From positions 17,221,501-17,285,500 of the forward strand of contig CM076143.1 of NCBI GenBank assembly GCA_038025085.1: a stretch of 64,000 bases of DNA, written 5' to 3'. The notes under the pieces are model-generated. The model worked only from the letters and a program-made list of their open reading frames with translations, was not told where the DNA came from and made no database searches. Shown here in pieces: positions 1 through 10,842 of this stretch (the stretch's first letter is position 1; every line of letters starts with the position of its first letter). The stretch is from Tetragonia tetragonoides (lineage: Eukaryota > Streptophyta > Magnoliopsida > Caryophyllales > Aizoaceae). A program made the translations under genes and the position numbers.

Positions 1-1133
1 GAAGAACCAACAATATGCCAAAATTTTTGGTAAAAGAAAGCGTTCATATCGTTGGGTCCGAGAGCCTTGCCAGGATGCATCTGTTTCAACGCCACCAGGA
101 TCTCGTCTTCTATGTAGGGTTTGCATAAATTGGCGTTCATCTCCTCCGTAACTCACTGATCAACACACTCTAGCACCCTCTCAAGCTGTGATGGTTCACT
201 TGAAATGAATATATACCCAAAGTACTCCTGTATCACATTCTCGAACTCAGAGTTCTTTGTCACCATCCCCCCATCTTTATCTCTAAGCTTTGAAATAAAA
301 TTTACCTTTCTCCTAGCTCTAGGTTTCTTATGGAACCAAGACGTATTGGCATCCCCATACTTCAAAAACTTGATCGTCAACCGTTGCCACCACATTACTT
401 CCTCTTTTCTTCTCTGGTCCTTAATCTCCTCCATGCCATTTTTCCTCTCCTTTCCATCCTGCAGATTCTCCAAAATTCCTTGTAACCTGTGTATTTCAGC
501 ATGAACACTACAAAAACTGTCTCTATTCCACGACACAAGTGCGGCTTTGTATTTCTACAGGCACTCACTAAAATCGAAGCCATCCCATGAGTCCCGTATC
601 ACGACTCACAACTATCATCCAAGGCCCACATATTCTTGAAACAAATATTCTTATTTTCCTTTTTTTTAGCACCCCTACCCCGTAGATTCAGCTCAATTAA
701 AATAGGTAGATGGTCAGACAATGCCTCATTCAAATGACATACCTCAGCTAAAGGGAAGAAAATGGAACGCTCTAAGTTAGCTCCACACCGATCAAGTCTT
801 TCCTCAATCATGGCAGCACCATCTCTCCTATTCGACCACGTGAACTCATCATAGATCCTAGATCTCAAGTCTCTCAAATGGCAGACATCAAAAGCCACAC
901 GAAACTGTTCTAAGCTGCGATAATCCTTTGTGGCACCGCCTTTCTTCTCATAATTATAAAAGACCTTATTGAAATATTCCCCACACAGCCACGGTAAATC
1001 ACTACCATTATAGAGTTCTTTCAACATATCACTTCAGTAATTTATTCCCGTCTCCGGCCACCCATACACCCCTGTGAAACGCCTAGCTTGCTCTACCAGC
1101 TCCCAGTTAACCTGAACGTCAATATGGTGTGAA

Positions 1134-1829
1134 TAGAGGTGATCATTTGCGGGCTCGGACTGAACTTGGGTCAGGCTCTTGATGAAACCATTGTCCAACG
1201 GGCCTAAAACATGTTTTGATAGATATTTGCGGAGATTATCCTTCTCGTAAACGAAGATTTGATATAATTTACTGAGTACTTGGTATAATTCGCGCATTCG
1301 TGTACAAACCAGTGCAGACGAAGTAACACGAATATCTCCGGTAGTCAATATATTTTCATCCTGTCCTTGTCCGCCCATCAAGGCTCAAAATTGTTGCCAC
1401 GGCCCGCCCTATTAACGGGTCAGGCTTGCCCGTGGGCTAACGGAATTTTAAAAAGTTAATTTTCAATTAAATTTTAAGAGTTTTTCTTTGTTTGCAATAA
1501 GTAAGTTTACTATTAATATGCAACCTAACTCCAAGATCAAGCATAATACTCCACATAATCATTATTTTAATATTTTCTCACCCAAAATAAGTCTTAACAA
1601 CAAAAAAAAAACAAAGAAACTCACAAATTTGTAAGTTAAAAATATTAAACGGGCAGACGGACACGCCCATGGGCCATTTTGTGTTGTCGTTGTCTGCCCA
1701 TTTATTTAAACGGGTCGGGCTAATCCCACCCATTTAATATTTTTTTCCCAAAAATATTGTCCATACCCGCTCAATTTACGGGTCGGGAGGGCCGGGCTTT
1801 TCAGGTCGCCCCGTCCATGATCAGCTCTA
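1134..1829. mobile_element. hAT-like non-autonomous element inside the LINE
   Basis: The ends are inverted: tagaggtgatcat at 1134-1146 and, on the other strand, tagagctgatcat ending at 1829. The flanks are ggtgtgaa (1126-1133) and tgtgtgaa (1830-1837), an 8-bp target duplication with one mismatch, which is the hAT size. Removing the element brings LINE endonuclease segments SKFTH and HIDVQVNW together. The interior has many cgggtcgg/cgggcc motifs and no transposase; a short open frame on the minus strand at 1160-1381 matches nothing I know. Confidence 0.75.
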
Positions 1830-1870
1830 TGTGTGAACTTGGACCGAACAGAAATTTGGATATCCTTATC

Positions 1871-2531
1871 TAGAGGTGGCAAACGGCCGGGTCGGTCAGG
1901 TCGGGTCAGTTTCGGTCGGGTCACTTACAGGTCGAGTCATTTCGGTTTCGGGTTGGAAAATGTTTGTTTATGACCCAGAGCATTCGGGTTCGGGTTGACC
2001 TAACGGATTGTGCATTTATTCTTTAATTTGGTTATAATTGCATAATTAATTCTATTTTCAACTTTAAAATAAAAAAGTTGCACACTATAATGTTATTAGA
2101 CATAATATATATGGTTTTAATCTACTTGAAAACTATTTCGTAAAGTTTTTACAAGTTATTATGTTTTTACTAATGCATACGAAGTATCAAACCGCTACCT
2201 ATGTAACAATTAGTTAAGATCGTTCCACAAGGATTAGAAAAACCCTTATTAAAGAGCAATCTGAAACTACATATGTCAAAATTGGTTGATATGTAAGAAA
2301 TTCTGATATGATTAAGCTTTTTGTCATTCACATTTCTCATGTTGATATGTCTTGTTTTGAAAGCCTCAACCCAACGGGTCGACCCAGAGCGGGTTCGGGT
2401 TTGACCCAATAAATGTCAGTTTTTTGGGTTCGGTAAGTATCGGGTTTCGGGTTGGAATTCTATGTTCAAGACCCAAACTTTTCGGATCGGTATGGATCGG
2501 ATTCTCGGGTCGGGTCAAATTTTGCCAGCTC
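1871..2531. mobile_element. Mutator-like MITE inside the LINE
   Basis: A perfect 10-bp duplication, tatccttatc, flanks it at 1861-1870 and 2532-2541. The ends are inverted: (ta)gaggtggcaaa on the left and gagctggcaaa read inward from the right. The first 100 and last 130 bp are full of gggtcgg and gacccga motifs, and the middle is AT-rich. The 10-bp duplication and GAGGTGGCAAA terminus suit plant MULE-derived MITEs. The host sequence is again the LINE endonuclease (LLWDKD continues as DIQISVR). No coding capacity was seen. Confidence 0.8.
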
Positions 2532-2750
2532 TATCCTTATCCCACAACAGAGCGAGCTCACCAGCTCGCCCCACACAGTCATCATACTCGCCATAAAAAC
2601 CACCTAATCCATCTACGACTACCATCATCTCAGCTGAACACAACTTTGTCTCTGAAAGAAAAACAATACCCGGCTTAAGCCGACATAGTAAGCTACGCAG
2701 GTCATCAACTGCCCGCGTTTCAAACATATCTTTATTTCTTTATCTTTGGC

Positions 2751-3743
2751 CTAATAATTCTAGGACTTTGATATTCATCAATTATCCCGTGCTTTTGAAG
2801 ATGGCTATGGATGTTTTAGACTTTTAGCTATCCCCATATCCACTGTGGCATCAAAATCTCCATCTAGTACCGTAGTCAAGTACTTGATGCTTATAGAAGT
2901 TCAATGAAGCCGTCTACCCTGGAAGTTGTGATTTGCCGTAGAGACTAGGTTTTGGAGAAGGTATGAATGGTTAATTATTGTGTTTTTTTGTTATGTTTTT
3001 AGTTAATTTATATATTCTTAATTAGGAAAAATTGATGAAACCAAGATGGGAAATTTATTACATTAATCCCAACTGAGACTCCGTCTAATAACATTAGGCC
3101 CGGTCCACCCTGGCACCCTCCGTCTGATATTCTTTATGGAAATCCTGACATGTCTGTAGTAGTATTTATAATGAAGTAGCGGTTTGTCACATGCCCAAAA
3201 ATGGCATTAAAACTCGCCAAATCAACCCACACTTACCACTTTACTTTCCCAATTCAAAATCAATTGTCAATAATCGAGACGTCTCTCCCCTTATTCGAAA
3301 CTAACCCTAAGTCTCAAAATTCAAATCCCTACCGAAGCTCAATTCAATCATTGGTAAGCTCTAACTCAAACCAAAGTCCATGCCTTCGTTCATCTGGCCT
3401 TTTAACTCCTCATCCAACTCCATTTTCTCATTAGAGTCTTTCCATTGGCTCTGGGTTTTGGTTGTGTTAAATTCAAAGGGAACTCTAGTAACCCTCTCCA
3501 TCCTTGAAGCGACATACATTGGTTAGTAAGGCGAACTTCTGATCTTAGTCTTCCGCTTGCCGGTTAATCTACCAACTTTTTATTTATCAAACCAAACAAA
3601 CTTTTGAAATTCAAGTTCCGCTTTTATTTATCAAACCAAACGTACTTTTGAGCGAGCAAATACATATCACGAGCAGTTTGATTACAAATATTTCAGTTTT
3701 CATATTGATTCCCCAAAATTTAGAACGATTTCCCATAAAAATA
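2751..3743. other. Intergenic, no gene recognised
   Basis: The LINE 5' end probably fades out near 2760. A 77-codon open frame at 3201-3434 has no recognisable domain, no splice context and a composition like its surroundings. Nothing else is supported. Confidence 0.5.
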
Positions 3744-4224
3744 CTATTTTAGAAAGTAACACTCAGATTAGGTTGGGTTAGAAAATATTTTCCATAAGGG
3801 TGTCCCCGTAGACTCGGTAGCCCATGGGCCAATATTTTTTTTTGGTTTCACAGATGAAGTCGCTATCCACAAAGCGAGTTAAGCTTGATAAAGCCGCTAC
3901 CCGAAGTAGCAACTTATCTGAAAGAAACACGCCATAACAATGGCGACTTTTAGATTTCAACATTCGCGGCCATTTTTGGTCGCTATAGAATGAGCATAAG
4001 TCGTTACCCGAGAGGGCGACTTTCCACTGGGTAAGTCGCTGACGTGGGTAGCGACTTACCTATCGGAAACTCGCCCTCTCGGTTAGCAACTTAGGTCTGC
4101 AGCGCTGGAAAAAAAAATTTCAAGGTTCGTGAAATCCCGAGCCTACGTGGACACCCTCATGGGAAATACTTTATAACCCAGCCTAATCTGAATATTACTT
4201 TCTAAAATATACTTTCTAAAATAG
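3744..4224. mobile_element. Foldback/MULE-like MITE with ~70-bp inverted ends
   Basis: Long inverted ends: 3744-3815 begins ctattttagaaagtaa and includes tcagattaggttgggtta and agggtgtcc; 4224-4150 read in reverse complement gives the same order with scattered mismatches. The interior has inverted gcgactt/agtcgct motifs about every 20-40 bp. I see no clean target duplication (cccataaaa on the left and cctatgaag on the right match at 6 of 9). No transposase. Confidence 0.72.
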
Positions 4225-4345
4225 ACCTATGAAGAAATCATTCCAAAATTTATCAATAACGTAAAAACAAAAATAAAAAAAAAATCCAAAAAAAAAGTTT
4301 ATGCTCAAAATAAACAGCCCTTCAGGGTTTGCATTTTTGTTATAG

Positions 4346-4582
4346 GGTACAAGTTTGAAGTTTTACTGGTTTAGCTCACAAGAAATATCAGAAGTAGATG
4401 TCATAGAGATTCTTGACAAGCATATTAGCAACAACCAACCGGTGACAGAAACAATCTCAAAGTCATTTCAAGAACTAACTCAAATTGTTCAAAAACCGTT
4501 CAAGTCTGTTTCATATCACCATCTAGAGTTGAACTCAAGGGAAGAAGCTAGTAATAATAGTATGTCAATGATGTTGATGTGA
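4346..4582 (+). pseudogene. Possible orphan terminal exon, unrecognised
   Basis: An open frame of about 78 codons follows a good acceptor (tttttgttatag, ending 4345) and ends at a TGA at 4580-4582. The peptide is acidic and helical-looking (EISEVDVIEILDKHI, then SKSFQELTQIVQKPF), with a Ser/Met-rich tail. It has no ATG of its own and I find no upstream exon; the foldback element ends about 120 bp before it. It may be the last exon of a lost gene or chance. I do not recognise the family. Confidence 0.25.
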
Positions 4583-4824
4583 ATGTAAATAATAACATCA
4601 ATGAAAGAACATATATTAATAAATACTAATATAATAGTAGAAATCTGTGCCAAGAGAACTAAACACCACCTACACAGCTACAACAAGTACAACCAATCCG
4701 AACCCAGAAAAATTAATAAAAGACTAGTAGAATCTAGCAAATGTTGCTAGAATTGAAAACATGTCACCATAAAGAAAACTGCCCCTCAAAATGTGGTAAA
4801 CAACAAAGTACTCTCCCAATGTGA

Positions 4825-6128
4825 TCAGAAACCAGAGAAAAATGCTGCTGCAGCAATGCTTGCTATGATTATCTCAACCGAGAAGTTGATCGTAGATGAA
4901 GAACTGGTTTTTGATGGAGCACCAGCAGGCGAGATTTCACTGGATCCGATGCCTGCTGATGGAGCCATTGAAGAACCTGATGGAGAACCGGCTGGAGACA
5001 TAACAGCACCAGCTGCATTTTCACAAGAACCATATGGTTAATACATTATTAACAAGGATTCGCCAATTTCAACAAAAAGATGTTTTCTTTGCACATTTTA
5101 AACAGATTGGAGCAAGTTTTCCCAAGGGAATCAACATGGACTTTCATCAATCAAACAAGAACTCAATGACATATTTGAATGGTGATTCAAGACGAGGGTG
5201 GATATGATTTCAAGCATCATCCAAGTCAGAAACATTTTATCCAAATCGAGTTCAAACAACCAAAATACTCATCTCTAAAAGATCATTACTTGCTGCGTAG
5301 CCTAGATTCATTCACCAGGTTATCAAACAAACAAACAAACAAACAAACAATTGGCAACAAGTTGTTTAAGTTGAGTGAAAACATAAACGACCAAAGGTAT
5401 AGAAACAGGGCAATACAAATCAGTTGACAGATACATAAATTTGGTCAAGCTTGCAAGTCAATTGAATTGTACTACCGCGATTAAAAACTAAAAAAAGACA
5501 ACTGACAATTAATTGTAAGGGTGGTGACTGTGGTGAGGCTAGTGACACCTGAATGGTGCATACCGCCACAACCAAAACAAAAAGCAAAAACAAAAAAAAA
5601 AAAAAAAAAGCAAACAAAAAAAACAGCAGTCAAAGTGCTAGTAAAGTAATAAGGACTAAAGGAGTAAAGGGTACAACTAATTAACTATTCATATTATCAT
5701 ATACTGCAAAATGGAGAAACCAAAACAGGTGAAAACACCACTCTGGAAACTAAAGAATTTTCATGTTTTTTCTTTTTTTTTTTTTTTCTTGTCTATAGCA
5801 TATATTGAGATAATACTAGCCAGAAACAATAAAATTGCCAAAAAGGAACCAGCCAGAACTTTAGACCATTTTGTTAAAGGAATAAAGCATCTTTACTTTA
5901 CATATCCCTAAATGTTCAATTTCAATTTTTTCTCAAAAAAAGAAAAAATTGTTCTATTTCAAAACGCAATTTATGCCTCATTTTCGTGAAAAAGTACAAC
6001 CCATGAGCAAATTAGTTACACTGCACATTTTTCGTAATTTCAGATGTGACAATACAGTGTCCAATAACTCTCTCTCTTTTTTTTTTTTTTTAAGGAAGTG
6101 CTCAATAACTCTTAATCAAAACAAGAAC

Positions 6129-6162
<34 letters not shown>

Positions 6163-6731
6163 ACCACCAAATTATTAGAGTAATAAACACAGAATTTGAT
6201 TTAATTACATACCAGGAGCACCGGCTGGAGAAACAGACACTGCCAAGAGAAAAGAAAAAAAACAACAACAAAAATACAAACACATCAATAATCAAATCAC
6301 AACAAAACCCAAAATCAACAACATGCAACCAAATTTTAAGGAGAGAGAAAATGAAATAAAAACAAATGAAGTGATTTACATCCACAGTTGGTAGCAGAAG
6401 GGGCATGAACATGGCAAGCATCAGGGAGAGAGAGAGCTTTAGTGACATTCAAAACGACACCGAATTGGCTACTACTTTTGAAAGCTTCACAAAGACAATC
6501 TGGGTTTGATTTCAAAACTTGTTTAAGACCTGAACAACAATTTCCTTCTGGTTTATCAACTTTACTGTCATTTGTAACATATGACAAACAATCTGCCATG
6601 CTTAATACTACACTTGTACAGTCTACTGGCGCTGGTGCTGCTGACGTTTTTCCGGTCACTTCTGACGTCATCGCCGCCGTTAAAACCACCGTAAGAACCA
6701 CCGTGAGAAGGGTCTTCATGGTTGTTGCCAT
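4825..6731 (-). CDS. LTPG: GPI-anchored non-specific lipid transfer protein (LTPG type)
   Basis: Three exons: 6731-6380, 6239-6213 (27 nt) and 5012-4825, joined by GT-AG introns, giving 188 residues with no stop. Residues 1-27 form a signal peptide ([20 protein letters not shown]). The eight-cysteine motif follows in family order: VDC, ADC, NCC, DCLC, DAC and NC (ATNCG at the end of exon 1). The tail is Pro/Ser/Ala-rich ([14 protein letters not shown]) and ends in a hydrophobic stretch ([13 protein letters not shown]), the signal for GPI anchoring. LTPG proteins bind fatty acyl chains in a cavity held by four disulfides and act at the outer plasma membrane and cell wall in cuticle and surface-lipid export. 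The EGNCCSGLK and CEAFK segments resemble Arabidopsis LTPG1/LTPG2. The microexon encodes LSVSPAGAP. Intron 2 is 1.2 kb. Family assignment is firm; the exact paralogue is not. Confidence 0.93.
5325..5351. repeat. (AAAC)n microsatellite in LTPG intron 2
   Basis: About six uninterrupted caaa units lie inside the second intron. Likely length-polymorphic; no function implied. Confidence 0.85.
6124..6170. repeat. (CAA)n microsatellite in LTPG intron 1
   Basis: Actually downstream of exon 2 (6213) on the minus strand, so within intron 2. A run of caa with cat interruptions, next to a poly-T tract at 6072-6092. A simple-sequence repeat only. Confidence 0.8.
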
Positions 6732-7020
6732 TGACAGAAAGTTGGAGAGAGAAAGAGAGAGAGTGGGAGTGGTGACTGCGTGAGTGGAGTGAGACTGAGA
6801 GAGAAAGAGTGGTGGTGTTGGGGTTAGAAATAGAGGAAGAGAGGGGACACGTGGCGCGAATCGGAGGGGTTAGAGGGGTATTTAATGGACGGTCAGGATG
6901 AAAACAAAGTGGGGTGGGGGGGTCCAGGAAAAGTTCAAATGTAAAAGGTGTTTGATAGGTTGACAAGTGTGTGGTAAAAAGGGTTTGGTAAGGACGAATG
7001 AGAGTTTGACACGTGTGAGA
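6732..7020 (-). promoter_or_regulatory. LTPG 5' UTR and promoter with two G-box/ABRE cores
   Basis: Upstream of the LTPG ATG (minus strand) is a CT-rich leader (6732-6840), then a TATA-like ATTAAATA near 6880-6888. CACGTG occurs at 6848-6853 (context ACACGTGGC) and at 7010-7015. ACGTGGC is the core of ABA-response elements and also binds bZIP/bHLH factors, so ABA or light regulation is possible. The sites are seen; the regulation is inferred. Confidence 0.5.
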
Positions 7021-9423
7021 GGAATGTTTGACGGGTGGTGAAAATGTTTTTTTTTTTTTTTATTTATTTACTAAGAAAACTACTGAGGTTGTTTGTGAGG
7101 TAAAGTAGTGTTTTGACTGGACAGTTGGGAGAATAGAAATGGAAAACTGACAGAGTGGTATGGGTTGGGTAAATGGGTATTTCTTTCTAGAATTGGGTTT
7201 AGGGTTAAGTTCTTTGTGTGTATTGAGCAAAAAAGGTACTTCAATAATATGATTCCCGATTTGATCATATCATAGTTGATGGGTAAAGATGGAAATTTTT
7301 GTGGCACACAATCAAGATTACATTGTTTCTTGTGTGTTTAGTTGTGCTCTTTTCTAAGTTATGCAGTCACTCAACATAAAAGCTTATATAAGATGGTTTT
7401 GTCGCTTTTTCAACTAAAATATTAGTTTTAGACTAAAAAATAGGAGTATTTTATAAAAAATGTTACATTTTGGATAAAAAAAAGGTTACTAGGACCTTCG
7501 ATTTATTGAATTAATTTTGTTTAATTTAGTATAGATCAATTCATGAACATACTTTTCCTTTTACGTATTACTATTCAAATCCGTTCAATTCAGTGGAAAA
7601 GAACACATTTGACCTTCTATTTTGAAATTACTCCTCATATTGCACAATTCTCCTCCAAGTTGTTTGATCAAGGAATCCCAGGACATTGGGATTCGATCTT
7701 CATCACTGTGGTTTGTGGGTTCTAATACCATATTAAATTTTTAATGGTCCTACTACTTACACGCCACATATGTAAGAGAGTAAATTGTACACAAGTCTAG
7801 TGAAGTCCTATTCTAAAACCAATTGATATTAAATAAAGTAACTCATTAATTTATATATTACACTCTATCAAATTATTTCCGATACGCGACACTCACATGT
7901 AGGTTAAGCCACTCACCAAATAAAATATTTGGTGCGGTAGTAACTTCTCCTGAAAATACGCTCATGGGGCATGGTCAGTACTAATGAACTCAGAAAAACA
8001 CATTTTATGCCTAAAGGTTCCACTACAATGTGCAAACTATTCGTTAGATGCCTTAGGCTTTTGAGTTTTTGTTCTATTACTCGATTTCTTTAATGAAAGG
8101 ATGGCTTTGAGAGTTTAAGAATACCAAAACATGTCATGATTATGGTAACATTACCTCAAATTTAAAAAAAGAACCGTTACTTTTGCTACCACAAAGAATA
8201 ATAGTATCATATAAAGTAGCCCTAAAATATTTAAGTTTCAACTTTCAAGTAGTGTTGTTATTCATGTAATAGTATGATCTTATTATAGTGGTGCGAATAA
8301 TGATGGTCACTTGGGCTTTCGACTTTTTGTTGTGAATCAGAATGATGCGATGGTTGAATTCGGGCATTGATTGATGGCCCAGCTGTGCATGCGGCTAATT
8401 GCCTTTGATTGAGGTCCTCACTTGTCAGCTCTTCCTCTCTTCAACGGCATCAACACATAGTATCAAGCTGGCTGGCCCTACGAACGACATGGGCATTTAA
8501 AATTTCTTAGACACACACACACCTGGGAAGAAATCCAGTTCAAATTACTTTTTGAATTGACAAGTTTCAAATTCTCTGTTAGTGGCTTTTTTGGTAAACT
8601 GAAAATGAAAGGTTTTATTTGGTTGTTTACTTATGATAGACTTTTTTTTCTTTTTCTTTTTCTTTTTTTTTTTTTTGGTTTTTTTTGAATGGAGTTGGAC
8701 TCCACTAAAATGAATAGCAATATATCAGAAAGTAGATTACTGAATTGAACGCGACTGAAGTCTGAACTAAACTGAACTGAATGCGACTGAATTGAACTAA
8801 ACAGTATCGATTCTAAAATAAATAAGTAGAAAATAACACAACCTTAGCCAATTAAGACATCAGCCGCAAATACATGTGGGCTGTATATAAGTTTTTGGTT
8901 CATTTAAGAACTTTTTCAGAATTGCTGTAGTTTATTTGGGATATGAAATCTAAACTTGAAATTTTTTCATAAACAAAGATTTCTGGGGGAATTGTGTAGT
9001 TTATATGTCGTTTGACTTAAGCTTAGTAATCCAAGTGTTAGTTCTTTATTAGTAAGATTTTCGCAATTCTTATTTATTATGAAGATCGTATCATTTGAAG
9101 TAAGATGTTTTATAAATTCATTTTTTTCTCATAACAATATTTTTGTCTTCAATTTTAAGGGAAAAAGATATAAACAAATTCAAAATCATAAAATTTCCTC
9201 CCCACAAAAAAGATAAAGAAAATAGAAGTCACGAAAACTTTTTTTCAAAGAAAAAATATCACAAAACTTGTATGAAACCTACTCAGGGTGAAACAATAAT
9301 CAATTTTGATGGCCTTCTATATAATGTATGAGTAGTACTTTAGTACGTGGTCTCACACAAGACAATTGTGTAGTGAGCGTGAAATTGCTATTTCTTTTTA
9401 GAAATTATTACTATGTGATACAA
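7021..9423. other. Intergenic, no gene recognised
   Basis: AT-rich sequence with poly-T tracts (7047-7060, 8641-8680), a short (AC)n near 8513 and a patch of degenerate gaactgaa-type units at 8735-8815. None of its open frames has a domain or splice context I can defend. Confidence 0.55.
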
Positions 9424-9579
9424 CACAAAAACTTCTATGAGACGGTCTTTTCGTAATAAGTTTCAGTGAGACGGGGTCACATTTAAGTAAAATAAGTGTC
9501 ACGAATCATAAAAATTGATCCTGCATTTCTAAATAATAACCCCATTTTTTTGTGAATTGGTCTCACACAAGACTTACTC
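9424..9579. mobile_element. 156-bp MITE, copy 1 of a 9-bp-TSD family
   Basis: A perfect 9-bp duplication, gtgatacaa, flanks it at 9415-9423 and 9580-9588. It starts cacaaaaacttctatgaga and ends ggtctcacacaagacttactc; the ends are imperfectly inverted around tgagacggtc and tgagacca. A second copy with its own duplication is at 18655-18809. The duplication size suggests a Mutator-like origin. Confidence 0.78.
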
Positions 9580-9588
9580 GTGATACAA

Positions 9589-10542
9589 AGGCCATCAATT
9601 CATGGAAGCTACACAAGGAGCCAAGAGCACACTTTTGTCATGTATTCAACTCTAGCCATAATCCCGATTTTCTTCATTTGAATGAATTCAATGGTGACCC
9701 TAAGAAGACTAAGGGGTGCACCTTGATCAAGAGGGCTATCCGAAGTCCTAAGTTATCAATTAGAATGCTTACAATAGAGTCAAACTGTACGGGCTAGTAG
9801 TAATTAAATCATGCATGCATCCTAGTCGCTAATTAATCTGTACTGCATCATTAGTGTTAATTAAGCTTAATTTACATTTGTAATTGGTTTTCCAACTTTG
9901 TAATAGCTTAGATCATGTGTCTAAAGGGATAAGAAGTCACATGCTAATAGAGAAATGTTTAGTGGTCCAAATAGTGCAAAGTAGGAGCTGGCTGTCGCTT
10001 TCAAGCCTGTTGTGCGCCTAGTAAGCGCCTTATGGTCCTCTCAACGACTCTTTGCTGAGCCTTTGGCAGCAAATATGATTTCGTGATGCTTCCTAGGTCA
10101 TTTAGGAACCCTTCTCTACCCTATATATATGTAGAGACAGTAGTGTATTCAGCAATTATTTTGAATGAAATTAAACACAAAGAGTGTTGCCTCTTTTTAT
10201 CCCCAAATCTTATTATCTTAGGATTGATTATCCTTGTGCCTTAAGTCATCATTCAATATCAAACTTGTATTAGAGTTTACATTGTGGTGAGGTTTTGTTA
10301 TTTTGAGAGTTTAAGAGAGATTTAAAACAGACTATTCAAGAACGAGCTTAGCCATTGAGTCATGCATCACTTTGACGGACTCTATTTGAGTCGTAATATT
10401 GCTTGGTCTAGTGTCATTCGATAACAAGAAAGGAACTTGGGGTGGATAGCGCAATAACGCATCTCTCACTCGTCCCCGTAATAAATTAGGATTGTGTCTC
10501 ATGAGTCTTGACCCTCAACAAGAAAGTTTGCATTTTATAACC
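9589..10542. other. Intergenic; possible LTR-like remnant around 9990-10300
   Basis: Contains a TATA-like stretch (ctatatatatgtagag, 10120-10135) followed by AT-rich sequence with several polyadenylation-like motifs, resembling the U3/R part of an LTR. I cannot find matching ends, a primer-binding site or a partner LTR. A 9552-9797 open frame (LHKEPRAHFCHVF) runs through the MITE end and is unrecognised. Confidence 0.3.
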
Positions 10543-10565
10543 CTCAAGTACAGTGATGGGAGCAG

Positions 10566-10571
10566 TTTATT
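10566..10571 (-). terminator. Candidate polyadenylation signal of the PP2C gene
   Basis: AATAAA on the minus strand, about 270 nt past the PP2C stop codon at 10843. Canonical motif; use is inferred. Confidence 0.4.
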
Positions 10572-10842
10572 TTGGACAGTCACTATTATATACTGTACCA
10601 AATTACCAATCCTACTATATGTATGGCGCCCCAAAACAATATACAGGGGGCAAAAATGTTACTCCTGAAATTAGTAGATACAAAAACGCAGACTTGAACT
10701 GTCACTCAGCCCGTAAAGGAAACAATGAAGGAGAAAGATGCACCGCATTTGATGGCCTTCATTTTCTGGCTACTCAACAATGGTCCTGCAGATTAGCAGA
10801 ACTAAGAATACAAACAAAGATAGTAGTATTACAACCAAGAAA

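Larger units (their letters stand above)
1..2750 (-). mobile_element. Decayed LINE (L1-type) fragment, running off the left edge
   Basis: Minus-strand remnant of a non-LTR retrotransposon. Endonuclease pieces appear in order: 2727-2542 (FLSETKL, then GELALLWDKD), 1870-1830 (QISVRSKFTH), 1133-1030 (HIDVQVNW, RFTGVYGWPETG) and 1027-599 (EKKGGA, FTWSN, ERLDRC, SDHLPILIEL). 536-153 carries the linker typical of plant LINEs (KYGDANTSWFHKK). 150-1 reads into the start of the reverse transcriptase (MHPGKALGPNDMNAFFYQ), so the rest lies outside the window. Stops and frame changes separate the pieces, so it is not functional. Two transposons split the endonuclease at 1134-1829 and 1871-2531. Confidence 0.88.

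Noticed and set aside
3201..3434. 77-codon plus-strand frame
   Set aside because: No recognised domain or splice signals and composition like its flanks.
4793..5041. Plus-strand 82-codon frame next to LTPG
   Set aside because: It is antisense to LTPG exon 3, which is fixed by the splice sites and the GPI-type tail.
6124..6170. A CAA-rich frame (5949-6359) as a polyglutamine protein
   Set aside because: It lies in LTPG introns on the other strand and its Gln run comes from a microsatellite.
9990..10300. Solo LTR
   Set aside because: A TATA-like stretch alone. No TG/CA ends with a 5-bp duplication could be identified.
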